Assembly: GCA_039105265.1 (NCBI GenBank)
Contig: JAPFFF010000012.1
Span: 2,976,001-3,040,000 of the forward strand
From: Tritrichomonas musculus
Lineage: Eukaryota > Parabasalia > Tritrichomonadida > Tritrichomonadidae
DNA length: 64,000 bases
Direction of reading: 5' to 3'
The position numbers were made by a program, and so were the translations under genes. The notes beneath the pieces are model-generated. The model was not told the origin of the DNA. It saw only the letters and a program-made list of their open reading frames with translations, and did not search any database. How positions within the stretch are numbered: position 1 is the stretch's first letter; the number at the start of each line of letters is the position of its first letter. Below, in pieces: positions 28,461 to 37,800 of the stretch.

Positions 28461-29843
28461 ATGGAATTAGATAACATAAATGAACCAATAGACAAGTTAG
28501 ATGAATCACCGAAAAGTTCAGATGATGTTGTTATAGACGATCTCGAAAAAAAGAATCCTGTTGGACCAGATGGGCTTCCTATTAATACTCAAAAAACTGA
28601 AGAAGAATCAAAAAATGAAGAAGAGGAAGAACATCCATTGCGTGTCAAACGATTCGCAACAATATTAAACTGTTTAAATTCTTTACTTGGTGCTGGAATA
28701 TTAGGAGTTCCACATGCAATGGGTTACTGTGGTCTTGTACCTTCACTTATTTTGCTTGTTATTATGGCTGTTCTTTCCCATATTGGAACCGTTTTGACTA
28801 TGAAATTAGCTGCAAGAAAAAATGTTGACTCGCTTGATTTATTAGCATCAAGTATTTTAGGAAAATGGGGAGAGATTACAATATGTATTGGAACAATGCT
28901 GTTCTGTATATCTTGTATGACATCATATGTTGTAATTGGGTATGGCACCATAGCCTCTTGGTTCGATGCTGCAAATATTGTTGTTGATGACAAGTTATGG
29001 AAAAGGGCTATTGTTGTCCTTATATATTTCTTAATTTTACCATTACCATTAACTATCCCAAGAAATATCAGATTCTTGTCTCCTTTCTCGATGGCTTCTT
29101 TCGTTGCTGTGATTATTTTTGTGGTTGCAATGATTATTAAAGCAGGAATTATGCTACCATATCCAAACGAAGAAAAGCCAGATATTATTGTTGCAAAAAT
29201 GGGAATGGGAATGTTCTCAGCAATTTCAATCTTTGGATTAGCTTTTGCAATGCCAGTTATTATTTTGCCACTTGTTAAACCTTATAATCCTAATTCATGG
29301 AAAAGAAGCCTTGTTAGCTTTTGGACAGCATTCTGTGGTTTAGTATTTGTTACAATACCTGGTGTCATTGGATACTACTTATTTGGAAGTAATTGCAAAG
29401 ATGTGGTATTAGATAATTTTAAATCAAACGATGTATTAATTATTATTGTTCGAGCAGGATTTTTCATTGTTGTAACATGTTCTTATCCATGTATTGGGCA
29501 GTCAGTTATGGCTGTTTGGGGGGCCTTAATATTTAAGGATAGTAATCAAGGTGAACTCCCATGGTCAAAAAGATCTGTTATTCTATTTCTCACAAACATA
29601 ATTCCACTTTGTTTTGCTATTTTCTTGCCAAGGGCTGGACCTGCTTTATCAATCGGTGGAGCGTTTGGAGGCTGTTTGGTTGACTTTTTCTTCCCTGCAA
29701 TAATGTGGTTCAAATTATCAAAGAAAAAATGGCACCACTGGCAAAATATCCTCTGCCTTTTGTTTGCTCTCTTTGGGATTGTATCATGTGTAATTGCTAC
29801 CTATCAAGCGGTTGTTGATGCTATAGATGCTTTTTCATCTTAA
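28461..29843 (+). CDS. Amino-acid transporter, AAAP/SLC38-AVT family
   Basis: This 460-aa membrane protein has an acidic cytoplasmic N-terminus of about 65 residues. About eleven hydrophobic segments follow. The first contains LNCLNSLLGAGILGVPHAMGYCG, the diagnostic start of the amino acid/auxin permease family. Pro- and Gly-rich segments (PLPLTIPRNIRFLSPFSMASF, GLAFAMPVIILPLVKPYNP) match the middle of the fold. Family members move neutral or cationic amino acids across plasma, lysosomal or vacuolar membranes, driven by H+ or Na+. The substrate cannot be told from sequence. The length is normal. A poly(A) run immediately precedes the ATG, and AACTTTTTGA is about 110 bp upstream. Confidence 0.9.
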   Translation: MELDNINEPIDKLDESPKSSDDVVIDDLEKKNPVGPDGLPINTQKTEEESKNEEEEEHPLRVKRFATILNCLNSLLGAGILGVPHAMGYCGLVPSLILLVIMAVLSHIGTVLTMKLAARKNVDSLDLLASSILGKWGEITICIGTMLFCISCMTSYVVIGYGTIASWFDAANIVVDDKLWKRAIVVLIYFLILPLPLTIPRNIRFLSPFSMASFVAVIIFVVAMIIKAGIMLPYPNEEKPDIIVAKMGMGMFSAISIFGLAFAMPVIILPLVKPYNPNSWKRSLVSFWTAFCGLVFVTIPGVIGYYLFGSNCKDVVLDNFKSNDVLIIIVRAGFFIVVTCSYPCIGQSVMAVWGALIFKDSNQGELPWSKRSVILFLTNIIPLCFAIFLPRAGPALSIGGAFGGCLVDFFFPAIMWFKLSKKKWHHWQNILCLLFALFGIVSCVIATYQAVVDAIDAFSS

Positions 29844-29999
29844 ATTTAGTAATGTTTTATTAAAAGCTTTCTTAGATTTAGTAATCTTTAGAATTTTGTG
29901 GTATTATAATGGTAAGCATAACTTAACTATTGATAAAAAATATTAGTTAACCAATTTATAAAAAATACGTTTACATAAAACTTTTTATAATAAATAAAA

Positions 30000-31622
30000 T
30001 TATTGCCCTTCTGGAGCAGCAGGTGCATCAGCAGCAACAACATTTGTAGCTGTAGCGCCGTTATTTCCATTGCTATCATTTGTATCAGCACTTGTTTCAC
30101 TATTTTCAGGAGTTGGATTTCTTTTTTGCTGAATGTTCACAATTAATTTCTGTGCATTTTTAAGGAGCATATTTAGATCAAGCTTTTTCTTTTTCGTTTC
30201 GTTAAACATCCTCAGAAATTGCTGGTTATTCATTGGATTATATTTTAGAAAAGTTGGGCACATTGCAAATAAGAAAGAAACAATGAAATATTGATTGAAT
30301 TGGAAATTGCTCGAAGAAACTGAAAAAGATATGAGAGAAATCCAAAGTCGAAGGATCTCATCTTGCGTAAAGCAGCCTGATGTTGTATACCAGCCAGTTA
30401 CATCATCAAGGAGAAAATCGAGACTTTCGGCATGAAGGTTGTAAAGAAGCTTCAAAAGATCAGGATAAGTGTTTTCGAGAATTCCAACAACTGCTACGAA
30501 AAGTGGTTTTAATTGTGGCTGGTTAGAAGGATGTATTAAATCACCTATTTTATGGTTCACATAAAATTGATAAAAGCACCAAAAGATATCAGATTCAACT
30601 TCATCAGAATTAACTGTTGTGACTTGATCTGGAAGTGTTACTTTTTCATCGGTTGGCGCATCAAAAATAAAAGAATTTATAAAAGGTAATAAATATTTGA
30701 TCATTCCTTTAACATATGAGGCACCATCGTTGTCCCAATAATAAAGAGTTAAAAGAATATTAAATGCTATTGTTTGAACATTTGTTGGATGTGCAAAATG
30801 CTCGAAAAGTGTTGAATTTGCAACTAAATCTGATTCCAATAGTTCAACCAAAGATCGTAATACTGGATAATTTTGCCATTGTTGAAAAGTTAACAATTGC
30901 CACTGTAATTTAACCTTTTTATATATTTCTCGTTTTTCAATAATAAATTGTTCGCGTTCATCTTTTGTTTTTTTGGGCAAATCTGGAAATAAAATTAATG
31001 GCCACAACTTGCTTAAAACAACTTTATCAATATCTTTATTAAAAAGTTCTTTAGCAAATTCGTCTATATTTGAAACTCTTCCTTCTGAATCAAATGATTT
31101 ATAAAATGAGTCAGCTGAAAGAGTATCAATTGAAAGGTCAGGTTCAAACGAAAGACCATCTTTTTCAATATCTTGAAGAGTCACTCTTAAAGATTTGCCT
31201 TGGTTATCTGGTACAGGTAAAATTGATGTAGAAAAAGGCGGTATTGTTGAAATTGTAGAATCCAAAGGTTCAAACTGATAAACGCAAGGATTACAAAATG
31301 ATTTACGAAAACGAACTTTTGTTGTAATGTATTGTTGAAATATATAAATATCGTTATCACATTGAAAATAAAGTTGAAGACGTGAATTACATCCTGAAAG
31401 TGTCAAAATTAATTTGTCTTTTGGATCAAGTTCGATTGTAATAAAATCACTCAGGTAAAAAACGTTATCTGGAGTTGGTAATGGTTTTTTAGTTTCTGGA
31501 TTTTCTCGATAAAATAATCCTTTAATATTGCCATTATTGTTAAGTAACTTAAGAAGCCCGGAATGCATTGAATTGTTTTCATCAATAATGCATAGATTGA
31601 GTGAAATATCTTGAGGAAGCAT
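30000..31622 (-). CDS. TBC-domain protein with degenerate catalytic residues
   Basis: In this 540-aa protein, residues 1-150 look like the beta-rich N-terminal domain of TBC1D15/Gyp7-type proteins. From about 175 a TBC (Rab-GAP) domain begins (GRVSNIDEF...LWPLILFPD...ER...IYKKVKLQW), running to about 450. In active GAPs the IxxDxxR arginine and the YxQ glutamine act together on Rab-GTP. Here the first region reads LLESDLVANS (about 261-270) with no Arg, and the second reads YVKGM (303-307) with Lys in place of Gln. It is therefore probably not a dual-finger GAP, but a Rab-binding or scaffold protein. The C-terminus is Ala/Asn-rich. It is convergent with the transporter gene. Confidence 0.8.
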   Translation of the reverse strand: MLPQDISLNLCIIDENNSMHSGLLKLLNNNGNIKGLFYRENPETKKPLPTPDNVFYLSDFITIELDPKDKLILTLSGCNSRLQLYFQCDNDIYIFQQYITTKVRFRKSFCNPCVYQFEPLDSTISTIPPFSTSILPVPDNQGKSLRVTLQDIEKDGLSFEPDLSIDTLSADSFYKSFDSEGRVSNIDEFAKELFNKDIDKVVLSKLWPLILFPDLPKKTKDEREQFIIEKREIYKKVKLQWQLLTFQQWQNYPVLRSLVELLESDLVANSTLFEHFAHPTNVQTIAFNILLTLYYWDNDGASYVKGMIKYLLPFINSFIFDAPTDEKVTLPDQVTTVNSDEVESDIFWCFYQFYVNHKIGDLIHPSNQPQLKPLFVAVVGILENTYPDLLKLLYNLHAESLDFLLDDVTGWYTTSGCFTQDEILRLWISLISFSVSSSNFQFNQYFIVSFLFAMCPTFLKYNPMNNQQFLRMFNETKKKKLDLNMLLKNAQKLIVNIQQKRNPTPENSETSADTNDSNGNNGATATNVVAADAPAAPEGQ

Positions 31623-32491
31623 ATTCCTTTATTGAATAAAAAGCGATAGAAAAGAATTGAATGTGTATTGAAAATTAATACAATGATCTTTCAAAATTCT
31701 TTTTTTTTTAATTTCTATTTATATCATTTAATTAGGGACAAATCATCAATATTAATTGCATATATCTTTTGATAAAATATTAAATGAATTATTGCATGCT
31801 TATTGAAGCATTAAATATGTTAATGAAGATACTTATAAAAATATGTTGTTTGAGTATGTCTGATTATACGATATTTAGGAATGGAGGGATAATAATTTTT
31901 TTTCACTTTTACTTAAGAAAAAAAAAAAAAATGATAAATATAATTATTTCGATAATTAAAGACGAATATCAATGAAAGAATAAATTTTATGATGTATACT
32001 GGAAGTGAATCTTTTTCTTAATATCAAAAATTATATATTTTGCAGTATTACTTATTTATTTTTAGTTTCGAATTGATTAACGAAAAAAGTCAAGATTTTT
32101 CTTGATATCTTGTATTGGTTAATATAAAGGGCATGATTCATTTTATATTGTTCAAAGATAACTATTGAAGCAAGATAATTAGTTCACAAAAAAGTTCACG
32201 TTTATTTAAATGGCTCACAAAAAATGCTCGTTTTATTTTAAGAAGTAACTTTTTGAAAAATAAAAAAAACGTTATATTTATATAAAATAAAAAAATTATT
32301 TATATCAATCATACATGGTTTTTAAAGTAATAAATATATTTATTAATATATAATATAATTTATTAATCATAATTAATTCGTATAAAATCTTATTTATTTA
32401 AGTTTGAATAAGATAAAATGCCAACTTAATTGCTCAAATTCAATTACCAACTTATCAAAATTTTGTTTATAATTTTAAACAAAAATATTTC
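31623..32491. other. Divergent intergenic region, A+T rich
   Basis: Shared upstream region of the TBC and CFAP97-like genes. It has AACTTTTTGA at 32247-32256. A 63-codon plus-strand frame at 31784-31975 has poly-Lys and Ile-rich content and is not credible. Confidence 0.45.
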
Positions 32492-33760
32492 ATGCATAAA
32501 GCTCAGATTGTCTCTCCGATTTTAGATATGCAAATCAAACAACGATCATATAAAAAGCATATGGATACATTAGTTGCTATGAAACCAGCAATCGATACTT
32601 CAAAACCGCCACCAGTACCGAGACTTGACGTATATAAGAAAAGGGTAACTCGCGAAAGAATAATGCAACTTCAAATCGAAAATGAGAATATTAAAGTACT
32701 TAAGAATATTGGAAAACAAAGAAATAAGTCGAGTAAAGCGTATAAAACTGCAGAATCTTTATCTGACGAAGATTTTATTGAAGATTGGGAAGATAAACTT
32801 AATCTTGTTGATGTGGAATTAAATTCAAAAAGCTCAAATGGAAGGCCAACCCCACTTTTATCAGATTTAAGCAAAATTCATTCTGTTAAAAACGTTATAA
32901 ATGATGATGGAATGGAAGTTGTTGATGAAGGAGTTACTCCAAAGCCGGTTGTTGTCAAGCCATTTGATTCTTCAACGAAAAAGAGACCAAATACCAGTCG
33001 TAGTGGTCTTCGCCGTCTTAATCCTCTGAAAAAACCATCTAATAGAAGACGTCATCAACAGCAAGAAGAAGAGGATTATAATGATAACGATATTGATGAT
33101 GATGAAGAAAACGATTCTAATGCCGATTTTGTATATAATAAAAACGACAATGATGACTACAATAAGTATTCATCTGATTCAAGTTGTTCTTTCTCTGAAG
33201 AAGAAAATATTAATACAAACGAAAAAATAAACTATCCGAGAAAGAAAATAGATGATGAAGATGAAGATAGTTTTGATAGATATGACAAAGCATCTGAAAC
33301 TACTGACAGGAATGCAGATAGATCAATTCAATTATTTTCAGGTAATTTAGATGATTTTGAATCAAGCAGTAAGTCTAATAAATCAGAATCTAGCGATGTT
33401 CCAAGAAAAGGGAATGGTGGTTTATCAGACTCAGATCAAGAATCAAATATCCTCTCAAAAAAACGAAAAAATGAAGACTCGAATACAGAAGAAATGCGCC
33501 AAAGTCGGAGAAAAAAAGGCAAACGAAATAATTCAAGTGATTCCAATGATACTGAAAGGACAATATCAAACGAAATTAAAAAAACGAGCAAAGAAAGTTA
33601 CTCTAAAAATGACGATGGATTCGATAACTTTGAAGATTTTGAAGATGATGATGAATCTGAAGAAAAGGCTCAAAAAGACAAATCTGATGTTTATAATAGC
33701 ATCAATAATGGAAATGATGATGATGATGATTTAAATATGGATTCTATTCCAGAATTCTAA
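32492..33760 (+). CDS. CFAP97/hemingway-like protein with acidic tail
   Basis: This protein has 422 aa. The first ~70 residues carry a HMDTLVAMKPAIDTSKPP segment followed by RERIMQLQIENENIKVLKNIG. This matches the KIAA1430/CFAP97 (hemingway) domain pattern, in which a His-Met...P stretch precedes a helix with I-x-EN-x-x-L. Known members are linked to cilia and flagella, which fits a flagellate. The remaining 350 residues are low-complexity, very rich in Asp, Ser, Asn, Lys and Glu, with several basic patches (SRRKKGKRNN), and are probably disordered. The domain call rests on one short region. There is no transmembrane segment. Confidence 0.6.
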   Translation: MHKAQIVSPILDMQIKQRSYKKHMDTLVAMKPAIDTSKPPPVPRLDVYKKRVTRERIMQLQIENENIKVLKNIGKQRNKSSKAYKTAESLSDEDFIEDWEDKLNLVDVELNSKSSNGRPTPLLSDLSKIHSVKNVINDDGMEVVDEGVTPKPVVVKPFDSSTKKRPNTSRSGLRRLNPLKKPSNRRRHQQQEEEDYNDNDIDDDEENDSNADFVYNKNDNDDYNKYSSDSSCSFSEEENINTNEKINYPRKKIDDEDEDSFDRYDKASETTDRNADRSIQLFSGNLDDFESSSKSNKSESSDVPRKGNGGLSDSDQESNILSKKRKNEDSNTEEMRQSRRKKGKRNNSSDSNDTERTISNEIKKTSKESYSKNDDGFDNFEDFEDDDESEEKAQKDKSDVYNSINNGNDDDDDLNMDSIPEF

Positions 33761-33914
33761 ATATTGTTTTGTTATATTAATAAATTATTATTTGTTTTGA
33801 TTTTTTTATATTTTTTTTATAAATGTATCAAAATTATAATTAAGACTGAAAGGTATCAAGTGAATATAATGTATATAAATTTATAAAACACAAGTATTAA
33901 AAAAATAAAAATTA

Positions 33915-34967
33915 TTAGGCAATTAAGCAATGTGCTGTACAACCAGGGTTGCTATAACTAGATTTCGAAGATGAGTCAAGTTCAGGCTGAAATTCAGAAC
34001 TGTAAAAAACTTCCCTGTTATTGAAATCGAGAGAAATGAGAGAAATTGATTCAATTTTGAATTGGCTTAGAAGTTCCCAATCATATCTTTCATCTGCAAC
34101 ATTTAACTTTTTAATAGCACCTTCGATTTGAGTTTTAATCCATCCATATTTCGGTTTTTCTTTGAATTTGATTGATTTTATATATTTATAAATGTCGCAA
34201 AATTCTGGTGTTAAAGATCTGCATAATTCTGGTGCTTTCATTGATTTTTTCATTTCTACTGTTAGTTCACGATCACGGCTTCCAGGCCATGGTACTTTTC
34301 CTTCTACCAATTCAATAAGGGTATAAAACCATGAGAACAAATCATCTCTCCTAGAAAGTTGTTTTTCTTCATGAGCATGAAGTGATGCATATCTACAAGT
34401 GCCGGTAAAACCAGCATCTGGATCTGGTGGAATATGTTTTTTTGTTTTGGGGTCAATATATGTTTCTGATAATCCAAAATCAATAAGAACGATTGGGGTA
34501 TTAGCGTCTGGTTTGATGAGAAAGTTGCCAGGCTTAATATCTCGATGTATATAACCTCTTTTATGAAATGCTTTTATGGTTTTGAGCATTTCAATCGATA
34601 TTTTTAGTGTTGAATATAAAGTATAATGGCGATGATTAAGCGCTCGACGCATTGTTGAAATTGATGGGCCAAGAAGTTCCATAACTAGATAACGAAAATC
34701 TTCGAATTCTCCATCTGCAATGAGTCTTGGAAAATATGGAGAGCCTTGTATGTGTTTCATAATTTCTAGTTCGTCAAGAAGGCCCTGCTTTTCTGAACAT
34801 AAAAACTCAACTTTCATTGCACACAATTGATCACCATATTCAGTATCATGAACAGCATAAATATCACCATAACCACCTGATCCGATCTTTTTATAAACAA
34901 TAAATCGATCAATATTTTTCCCCTCTTCAAACTGAATACGCTCTGGATGATTCGGATCTTCAGCCAT
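33915..34967 (-). CDS. Casein kinase 1 family kinase with CaaX end
   Basis: This protein has 350 aa. The kinase core follows the CK1 pattern: GSGGYGDIY (29-37), ATP-lysine K52, YIHRDIKPGNFLI (D143), LIDFGLSETY (D163), and a GTCRYASLHAHEEKQLSRRDDLFSW segment that replaces the usual APE motif. CK1 enzymes phosphorylate acidic or primed substrates in many pathways. The last four residues are Cys-Leu-Ile-Ala, a consensus CaaX box preceded by another Cys five residues upstream. This suggests prenylation and membrane anchoring, whereas yeast Yck and animal CK1-gamma use palmitoylation. The tail before it is Ser-rich. All catalytic residues are present. Convergent with the CFAP97-like gene. Confidence 0.9.
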   Translation of the reverse strand: MAEDPNHPERIQFEEGKNIDRFIVYKKIGSGGYGDIYAVHDTEYGDQLCAMKVEFLCSEKQGLLDELEIMKHIQGSPYFPRLIADGEFEDFRYLVMELLGPSISTMRRALNHRHYTLYSTLKISIEMLKTIKAFHKRGYIHRDIKPGNFLIKPDANTPIVLIDFGLSETYIDPKTKKHIPPDPDAGFTGTCRYASLHAHEEKQLSRRDDLFSWFYTLIELVEGKVPWPGSRDRELTVEMKKSMKAPELCRSLTPEFCDIYKYIKSIKFKEKPKYGWIKTQIEGAIKKLNVADERYDWELLSQFKIESISLISLDFNNREVFYSSEFQPELDSSSKSSYSNPGCTAHCLIA

Positions 34968-35643
34968 CCAAAGAAATTTTATTTTGATTGAAATTTTTCT
35001 GAGAAAATTTTAATTTTTGTGAGCATGATAAGAAATCCATTGAAAAAGTGTTAAAGTTTTATTACGTATTTTAAAATGGTGAATCTTAAACAATTCGTTA
35101 TTATTATAAAAAAAGAAAAGAAAATGCAATTTCATTTTTCAAAGACGAAAGAAAACATTTAGAAAATTTGAATATTTATTTTTGACGTTAATTTTCAAAA
35201 TATTGACTATTTATGAAAACAAAAATTAATAAACGTATGTTTTAATTCAATTTTTTTGGTTCAATTTTTCGAAAACAATACAAGCTTTCAACATTTACTT
35301 ATTGCAGAGATTGAAATGTAATCTTGTTTTTATAGAGATTTCTATCGGTATTTATTTCAAGCATTTCAATAATTATGAAACTGTAAAAATAGATAAAAAA
35401 TAAGCGTATATCAAATTTGGCAAAACTGTAAAAAAAAGAAGGTAAAAAAATTCTCGGATAGACCTATGTTTATATAAATATATCATGATTACGCTTAAAA
35501 ATAAAACTTCATATAAGAAAGTAGAAGTTTTCATTTCTAAAAAATATATTTTTTTAAAAAGTCTATTCAGAGCAAAATCATTGATGAGCTCTAAATTCTT
35601 ATAAAGAATGTATAAGCATGAATCGATGAATAGCCCAATTTGT
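34968..35643. other. Intergenic, A+T rich
   Basis: The region upstream of the CK1 gene and downstream of the Myb gene. A minus-strand 94-codon hydrophobic frame (35373-35657) overlaps the Myb 3' end by 14 bases and has the composition of chance A+T-rich translation. I do not support it as a gene. Confidence 0.4.
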
Positions 35644-36642
35644 TTAAACAAAATCAAAGCTGAAGAAATCAGAAAAGCAGTCTAAGTGATCGAAGCCTTG
35701 ATCAAAATTGTCAACATTACAATCAAAAATTTCATCATTATAAATTAGATTATCTGTATTAATTTCATTAAGATCGTCACTGACAGTATTGCCAGATGAA
35801 GGTAACTCTTGTAGTTGTTCTGTTTTAGATGAGTTATCTTGATTTGAGAATGAGGATAAAGGTATGTTTGGAGTGTTTGCTGAAATAGTAGCTTCGGAAT
35901 TGTTTTCGTTTAAATTGAAACTATTAAATTGGAATGATTGTTGGAATGATTGTTGAAGTTGGGCAGGTGGGAAAACTTGAGGTTGTGGTGAAAAAGCTAT
36001 TTTCTGATCTTGATTGAAATTATATTGGGGATTAGTTCTTTTATCATTTTTGTTTGTAACCAAGTTTTTATAAAGCTTAATATGATTGTTATATCTATTT
36101 TTGATGTTGTTATTTGTACGCTTGCCATTGAAATGGCTTGCAATAAGTGCCCAGTTTGGGCCATATTGGTTATATAGGCGAATAATAAGTTGATCTTCTT
36201 GAGCAGTCCATGGTTCACGACTTATTTTAGGAGATAAATAGTGTTGAAAGCGTTCTCGACATTGTCGTCCAGTTTTCCCTTTGATATGAGAAGCAATTTC
36301 ATTCCAATTTGGAAATTGGTTATCGCCAACAAGAGAGACAATTATTTCATCTTCTTCAGGTGTGAATTTTTGGCGTTTTTGTTTTGGAGGTGCCAATGAA
36401 AATGGAAGAGAGGATTTCTTTGAATATTGAAAAGGTGCTTGTCCGAATATTAAAGGTCTATTGTTCTTTTCGTCAAAAATATTATTTTGGAAAGTTTGAG
36501 GTAAATCAGATTTCGTCATGTCAAGGTATGGATCTTGCTGGATGAAGCTTGAATAATTTGGTGCATTTCCTTGTGATATTATAGAAATGTTATATGCATT
36601 ATTATCACAAGCTTGGAATGGTGAATCATTATGTCTTGGCAT
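35644..36642 (-). CDS. R2R3 Myb transcription factor
   Basis: In this 332-aa protein, two Myb repeats lie at about 91-138 (KFTPEEDEIIVSLV...NWNEIASHIKGKTGRQCRERF) and 144-188 (PWTAQEDQLIIRLYNQYGPNWALIASHFNGKRTNNNIKNRY). The regularly spaced Trp residues, the recognition helices and the RYNNHI end match the trichomonad Myb group, some of which bind core-promoter elements in T. vaginalis. The N-terminal region (1-85) and the Gln/Asn/Ser-rich C-terminus (200-332) look disordered and could be activation regions. The target sites are unknown. The gene is divergent from the SAS-4-like gene, with a hAT-like MITE inserted between them. Confidence 0.9.
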   Translation of the reverse strand: MPRHNDSPFQACDNNAYNISIISQGNAPNYSSFIQQDPYLDMTKSDLPQTFQNNIFDEKNNRPLIFGQAPFQYSKKSSLPFSLAPPKQKRQKFTPEEDEIIVSLVGDNQFPNWNEIASHIKGKTGRQCRERFQHYLSPKISREPWTAQEDQLIIRLYNQYGPNWALIASHFNGKRTNNNIKNRYNNHIKLYKNLVTNKNDKRTNPQYNFNQDQKIAFSPQPQVFPPAQLQQSFQQSFQFNSFNLNENNSEATISANTPNIPLSSFSNQDNSSKTEQLQELPSSGNTVSDDLNEINTDNLIYNDEIFDCNVDNFDQGFDHLDCFSDFFSFDFV

Positions 36643-37034
36643 TTAATAAAATGAATTAATTTTTAAAATTTTTAAAATTTTAAAATTTCAAAGGATGATA
36701 TCAACATCCCTTTTAAAAAATAACGTGTTTTTCCATTATTCGAAAAACAAAATATCTTCGTTAAATTTAAAGAAAAAAAAGAATATTATTTCATACTTGT
36801 TTATTTATTGTTTTATTATTAAAATATAAATTTATATATATTTATTAATTGGAATTTTTTAAGATTCAGCTTATTTTTACTTTGAAATAAATCATCATTC
36901 AAATTTATAAATACAAACGGTAACTTTTTAAAAAGAAAATGATATGATCAAATATTGAACTAAAATTTTGAGTAAAATGATATCAACCTAAAAATTCTTT
37001 TTTATATGCCTTTACATAAGTTATAGTAATATTA
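36643..37034. other. Intergenic, A+T rich
   Basis: Upstream region of the Myb gene up to the MITE; nothing recognisable. Confidence 0.4.
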
Positions 37035-37534
37035 GCCCCTATCAGCGATGTTTACCTGTCAAACCGTCGGTATTAGGTATTACCGGTACAAATACTTAAT
37101 TACCGGTTGATATTTGTACTTTAGTTAAGTGATTTTTTCGGTAATTATACGGTAAATTTAATGAAAACTTTTTTAATAATTTAAAAAAATGTATAAAATA
37201 TCAAATTATATGACTGTGAAAAAAAATCAAAATATATGATTTTCGTTTTACAGTATAATTAATAATAAATAATAGCTTTAAATTGAAAGCTTTTTCATAA
37301 GAAAAAAATTATTTAAAATTTATATTAATATAAAGGTACATACCGGTAACGATATAAAAGTACTATAAGATACCTAACTGTAAACCGGCGGTAATGTGTC
37401 TTTACCAGCGGTTTTTTTACATCGTTACCGGTACGTACCCAATACCTGGTTTAAAATACAGGTATTTACCGGTAAGCGGTAATCTCTACGGAATCCAGTA
37501 AAAGTCGTAACCGGTAAACATCGCTGACCCCTAT
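37035..37534. mobile_element. 484-bp hAT-like MITE with ACCGGT-rich interior
   Basis: The element is 37043-37526. It begins CAGCGATGTTTACC and ends with the complement GGTAAACATCGCTG. The flanks GCCCCTAT (37035-37042) and ACCCCTAT (37527-37534) form an 8-bp duplication with one mismatch. CAG-type ends plus an 8-bp duplication fit hAT. It has no coding capacity. The word ACCGGT or close forms occur repeatedly inside, on both halves, probably as subterminal transposase-binding sites. It lies in the shared upstream region of the Myb and SAS-4-like genes. Confidence 0.75.
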
Positions 37535-37800
37535 GTAGATAATAGTGAGTTATTGAACATATGAAGTTTTCCAAATTTTATAATAAAATAATTATTAGAA
37601 TTAAATTTAATTAAATGGCAATAATGTGTTCCTATAATTGAGATTGTATCAATAACTCAATGTTTAAATATTTCTATTATATTTGAAGTCATCTGAGTCG
37701 ACCGTACAGTGTTGTCAGTAAAAGTTGACTTCAAATTAAAAAAAGAATAATAACGAATTTTTAATAGAAAAAGTTTGTGAACCGTTTATTAATTAATTTA

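Noticed and set aside
35373-35657. 94-aa hydrophobic protein after the Myb gene
   Set aside because: Composition matches chance A+T-rich translation; it overlaps the Myb 3' end and has no recognisable domain.
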